In this document: in pieces, positions 60,901-64,000 of the stretch | Layout: each line of letters opens with the position of its first letter | Position numbering within the stretch: the stretch's first letter is position 1 | NCBI GenBank assembly: GCA_027886175.1 | Contig: JAJNNQ010000075.1 | Coordinates: 6,799,001-6,863,000 of the forward strand | DNA length: 64,000 nucleotides | Direction of reading: 5' to 3' | Origin: Phylloscopus collybita | Taxonomy: Eukaryota; Chordata; Aves; Passeriformes; Phylloscopidae | Position numbers and translations under genes: made by a program | The notes under the pieces: model-generated | Told to the model about the DNA's origin: nothing | What the model saw: the letters and a program-made list of their open reading frames with translations, nothing else | Databases searched by the model: none

Positions 60901-62650
60901 ATTACATGGAGAATACTTTAGAAAAAGGAATATGTGAGAGTTTCCTTGCATCCCAAAATCTGGGACTCTCACTGTGAAGGACTTCCCTGTCACCTAAAAC
61001 TGTTTGTATATTTTCTCCTGTGTCCAGACCTTATGGAATTACCTCTTTTCCTTCTTTTACCAACTGCTAGTCATATACCTATTTGAGAAACAGGATGCTG
61101 CATCTAAATCCATGTTAAATTGTAAGATGTACTTTCAGGGAAAGTGTCTTGTCAGATGGTTCAGGACTGGTAGACCGGATGCTGTGTAGTCTGTGGATCT
61201 GGTCAGTACTGCACAGAATAAAACGTAGAAATATAACAGAGGTATCTGAACAGGATAAACAAAGAGTGAAGTAGTCTCGAGAGGAAGAGGTGAAGATTTA
61301 TGCACCCAAGTTTTACCTACTCCCTATTGTCTGTGCTTAGTTTCCTTAGAGACAGCCTCAAAACCAGGTTCCAAATATCATTACTTATGCTACTAAACAA
61401 GTTGCCTGAATTTCATCTGGACTTAGCAGACACATCTGATTTATCTCAACACTAACAGGATCATGACTGAAATAAAATCATACACAGATGAGTGTTTCAA
61501 TTGCTACTGTTATTAATCCTGCTGTTTAGGTTCATGTTTAACAGGAGGCATATGCAAGGCTCATTTCATATCAAAACAGTGAAGAAGCTTCTCATCTGTC
61601 ACTGTCACAGACATCTGTGAGAAGCCACCTGCAGCACTTTTCAGGGCAGACAGAAATTGAGGAGTGTGAAAAGTCAGCGTGACAAGCAGAGGGACTGTGA
61701 TACTGATTGTGCAATGTGTTTTCCTTGTCAAAATGGAATGAACCTGTCTCAGAGGATCCTGTTTCTTCACCTCACACAGGCACAAAGTGGGAGCCACAAG
61801 ATGCCACAGTGCGTTGGAGGCATGTGGCAGTGAATGATCTCTGCCATGGAATAATTGCTCCTCCTGCCCTTGACAGGTCAGTGCTGGGCAGCAGAGAGAT
61901 GCTTTCCTGTCCTCTGTGGAGCACAGAGAGCTTGTGCCGAGGCCTTTCCAGCCAATATTTGCCTCAGATGTTTTCCAAGATGGAGAAGCACAGAACTTAC
62001 CCAGCTTTTGAAGTGGGATCACCCTTCCAGTACACTTACTCTACCAGAAAATTCCTGACCAAGCGCAAGCCAGGTACCATTCCCAGTAGGAAGCCTGCAT
62101 GTTTTTCCAATGAGCCAGTCTGTTCCTGGGAATATGAGAGTCTCAGATGTGCACCTTTCCTCACAACACTGCCCCAGCTCTGGAGAACTGTACTGGTCTT
62201 CTTTAATTTACAACAGCAAGCGAAACCACAAAGCTCTATTGGCCTATTGGCAGGAATTAACCCCAGCTATTTCACTCTGGAGGGGGAGTCAGTAAACAAC
62301 TTACAAGGGAAACCTGTGGAACAATGTCCCAAGTATATCTCACAGCAATTTGAGGCTGACAAACATTTCAGCAAAGTCATAGGAAGGCTTTGCTTGGCTT
62401 CAGTCCATGTCAGCTGAACCATTTCTTTCTTAGCTGGCTTCCCTCAGAGACATTTCATTCATTTTCCCTGTTTCTGGTGTGGGACAGGGAGACTGCAATC
62501 CTGGCTCTGGGCCCTGGGCATTTACCCTGGTTACTTGTTATTGACACAAGCCAGGACCATATCCTCTAGAGTAAGACATAGGAGTTGGGAGGATGTTTAG
62601 GTGGAACAATTTCCACCTCTGTATGCCTCATTAGAAACTCAAGGGCTGAT
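60901..62650. other. No supported gene; long but unconvincing frame at 61707-62417
   Basis: A 236-codon frame lacks a nearby ATG (it opens at TTG), shows no conserved motif and no splice context, and overlaps a 153-codon frame on the other strand. No repeat recognised. Confidence 0.4.
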
Positions 62651-62800
62651 GAAAAAAAAAAAAACAACAAACCAACAAAAAACCCAGAAACAAACCCAAA
62701 AAACCACCACAAAAACAAACAAACAAACAAACAAACAAACAAAAAACAAAAAAACCCAACTCAAACCAAACCAAACCAAAAACAAACAAACAACCCCCCC
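62651..62800 (+). repeat. A/C-rich low-complexity tract (AAAC-like)
   Basis: About 150 bp of A-runs with C spacers, including six AAAC units at about 62715-62740 and a C9 run near 62794. Confidence 0.9.
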
Positions 62801-64000
62801 CCTCCGTTTTTTATTTGTAGAATTCTGAGAAACTCAGGCAAGGTGGCCATGGGAAATCATTCCTCCTTCTCCGAAATTATCATTATGGAGCTGTTATAAC
62901 AACCAAAGATGCCTCTACTTCAACCTCATACCAAATTTAATCATCCTTTTCTTTCAAATCTGAACAGCTTTCTAATGGATGGTCTCTCTTGAATATTAAA
63001 ACAAAAATATTTAAAACATTTCCATACATGTATTGCATGAAAAATATGCCAGCCTCATAACAACTCTAAAGCAATTTTTAGTAAATGTCTAATTCATTTT
63101 CTCTCTAATCCCCAAAGTCTATCTAATTCCTCTCAAGACTGAGCAAGCATCTGGTAGAGCTGAAAAGATCCTGTAACTTACATCATACATTAAATTTCTC
63201 TTTCTAAGTAATTATATATTGACACTGATGTTTCAGCCACAGAATTACCAGTTATAAAACTTTGATATTGCTACTTTTCTCACCAGAGTGCTAAAATTCT
63301 TAGGACTCTGTTGCCATCACCTTATGTTCCCAGAAGGCTGGATTTTCCACTTACCTGCTGGACAAAACTCTTCTCTCCAGTTCTTTCCCTGTCCTGCTCT
63401 TTGTGCCAGTGAACATCTATTTTGACATGATTGTCACAGTTCTACTAGAAAGAGGGTGTGTAGTGTTGCTATAATATGGTAAATACCTTATTGTCACCAT
63501 TATGGGCTTTAGGAAAGAATCACATGAACTGCCATTGTAGCATTTAATCAGTTGTTTATAAAGCTGCAATTTTCATTTAGTAGATTGACTTTGAGACCAG
63601 ATGACACTAATCATTCTGTGTTTTGTTTTATCTGCATTTTATTTTTACTTAATTGCTTTGGTTAGTGAAATTCTAGAAGTTCACTGGTCTATCTCACTTC
63701 CTGAGGGATGTTCCTGAGAATTAAAATACCAGTTTCACAAAGCAGTTTCACAAGTACAGTACAGTAGAAAACACACAACAATAATTTATAAATAAACTTG
63801 TTAAAAAGAAATAGCTTTTTCAATTTGAAGAAGGTTTATTTTATTTTAAATCTATATGAAAGTGAAAAATATGCCTTCAATGAAATCTTGATGCATTAGA
63901 AGTGATGCTGAATATAATCTTCCCCTCTGTTTCTTGGGTTTTTAACCTCAAGCAAAGAGTATATCTTTACCTTCCATCCTCCCAATTTTGTCATGGATTC
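62801..64000. other. No supported gene
   Basis: AT-rich, nothing recognised up to the window edge. Confidence 0.45.

Noticed and set aside
61707..62417. 236-codon open frame
   Set aside because: It opens at TTG rather than ATG, has no recognisable domain, no splice context and an overlapping 153-codon frame on the other strand. Long for chance, but not supportable as a gene.

Overview
The window looks like a non-coding stretch of a bird genome, probably a songbird or another neoavian. I infer this from many CR1 LINE 3' ends on both strands, several carrying the avian GATTCTGTGA/ATTCTATG-type tail. An ERV-L-like retrovirus and several avian-style solo LTRs support it. No host protein-coding exon, tRNA or rRNA could be supported. 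The region reads as intergenic or as part of a very long intron.

Layout. Positions 2-1993 hold the 3' part of an endogenous retroviral pol gene that runs in from beyond the left edge. It keeps RNase H and integrase with their catalytic residues. It is followed by a purine-rich tract and a 3' LTR (2073-2829) with five 22-bp tandem repeats in U3. From about 2.8 to 50 kb the sequence is mostly unique and AT-rich, with scattered CR1 fragments: 8.8, 12.4-13.2, 22.2, 28.4, 31.0, 33.5-34.1, 35.2, 36.1, 41.6, 45.1 and 49.4 kb. It also has microsatellites: two (TCCTC)n arrays at 21.2 and 29.4 kb, and a 301-nt all-purine tract at 41 kb. An old diverged direct repeat lies at 13.65 and 14.66 kb. From 50 to 60 kb there is an LTR-rich block. 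It has two different plus-strand solo LTRs, here called A (50406-51798) and B (57821-59529). Each is split by a minus-strand solo LTR of the same family as the ERV at the left edge. A 182-bp block at 55.5 kb recurs at 57.6 kb with three differences, ending 8 bp before LTR B.

How the parts relate. The three copies of the ERV-L-type LTR share the same termini and R/U5 part, but the left-edge copy has a different, CpG-rich U3. The nesting gives an order of events: LTRs A and B inserted first, and the ERV-L family LTRs landed in them later. No novel gene system is evident. The most interesting items are the old direct repeat, the paired nested insertions, the recent 182-bp duplication and the repeat-built U3. 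Family names rest on pattern recognition only, since no database search was possible.
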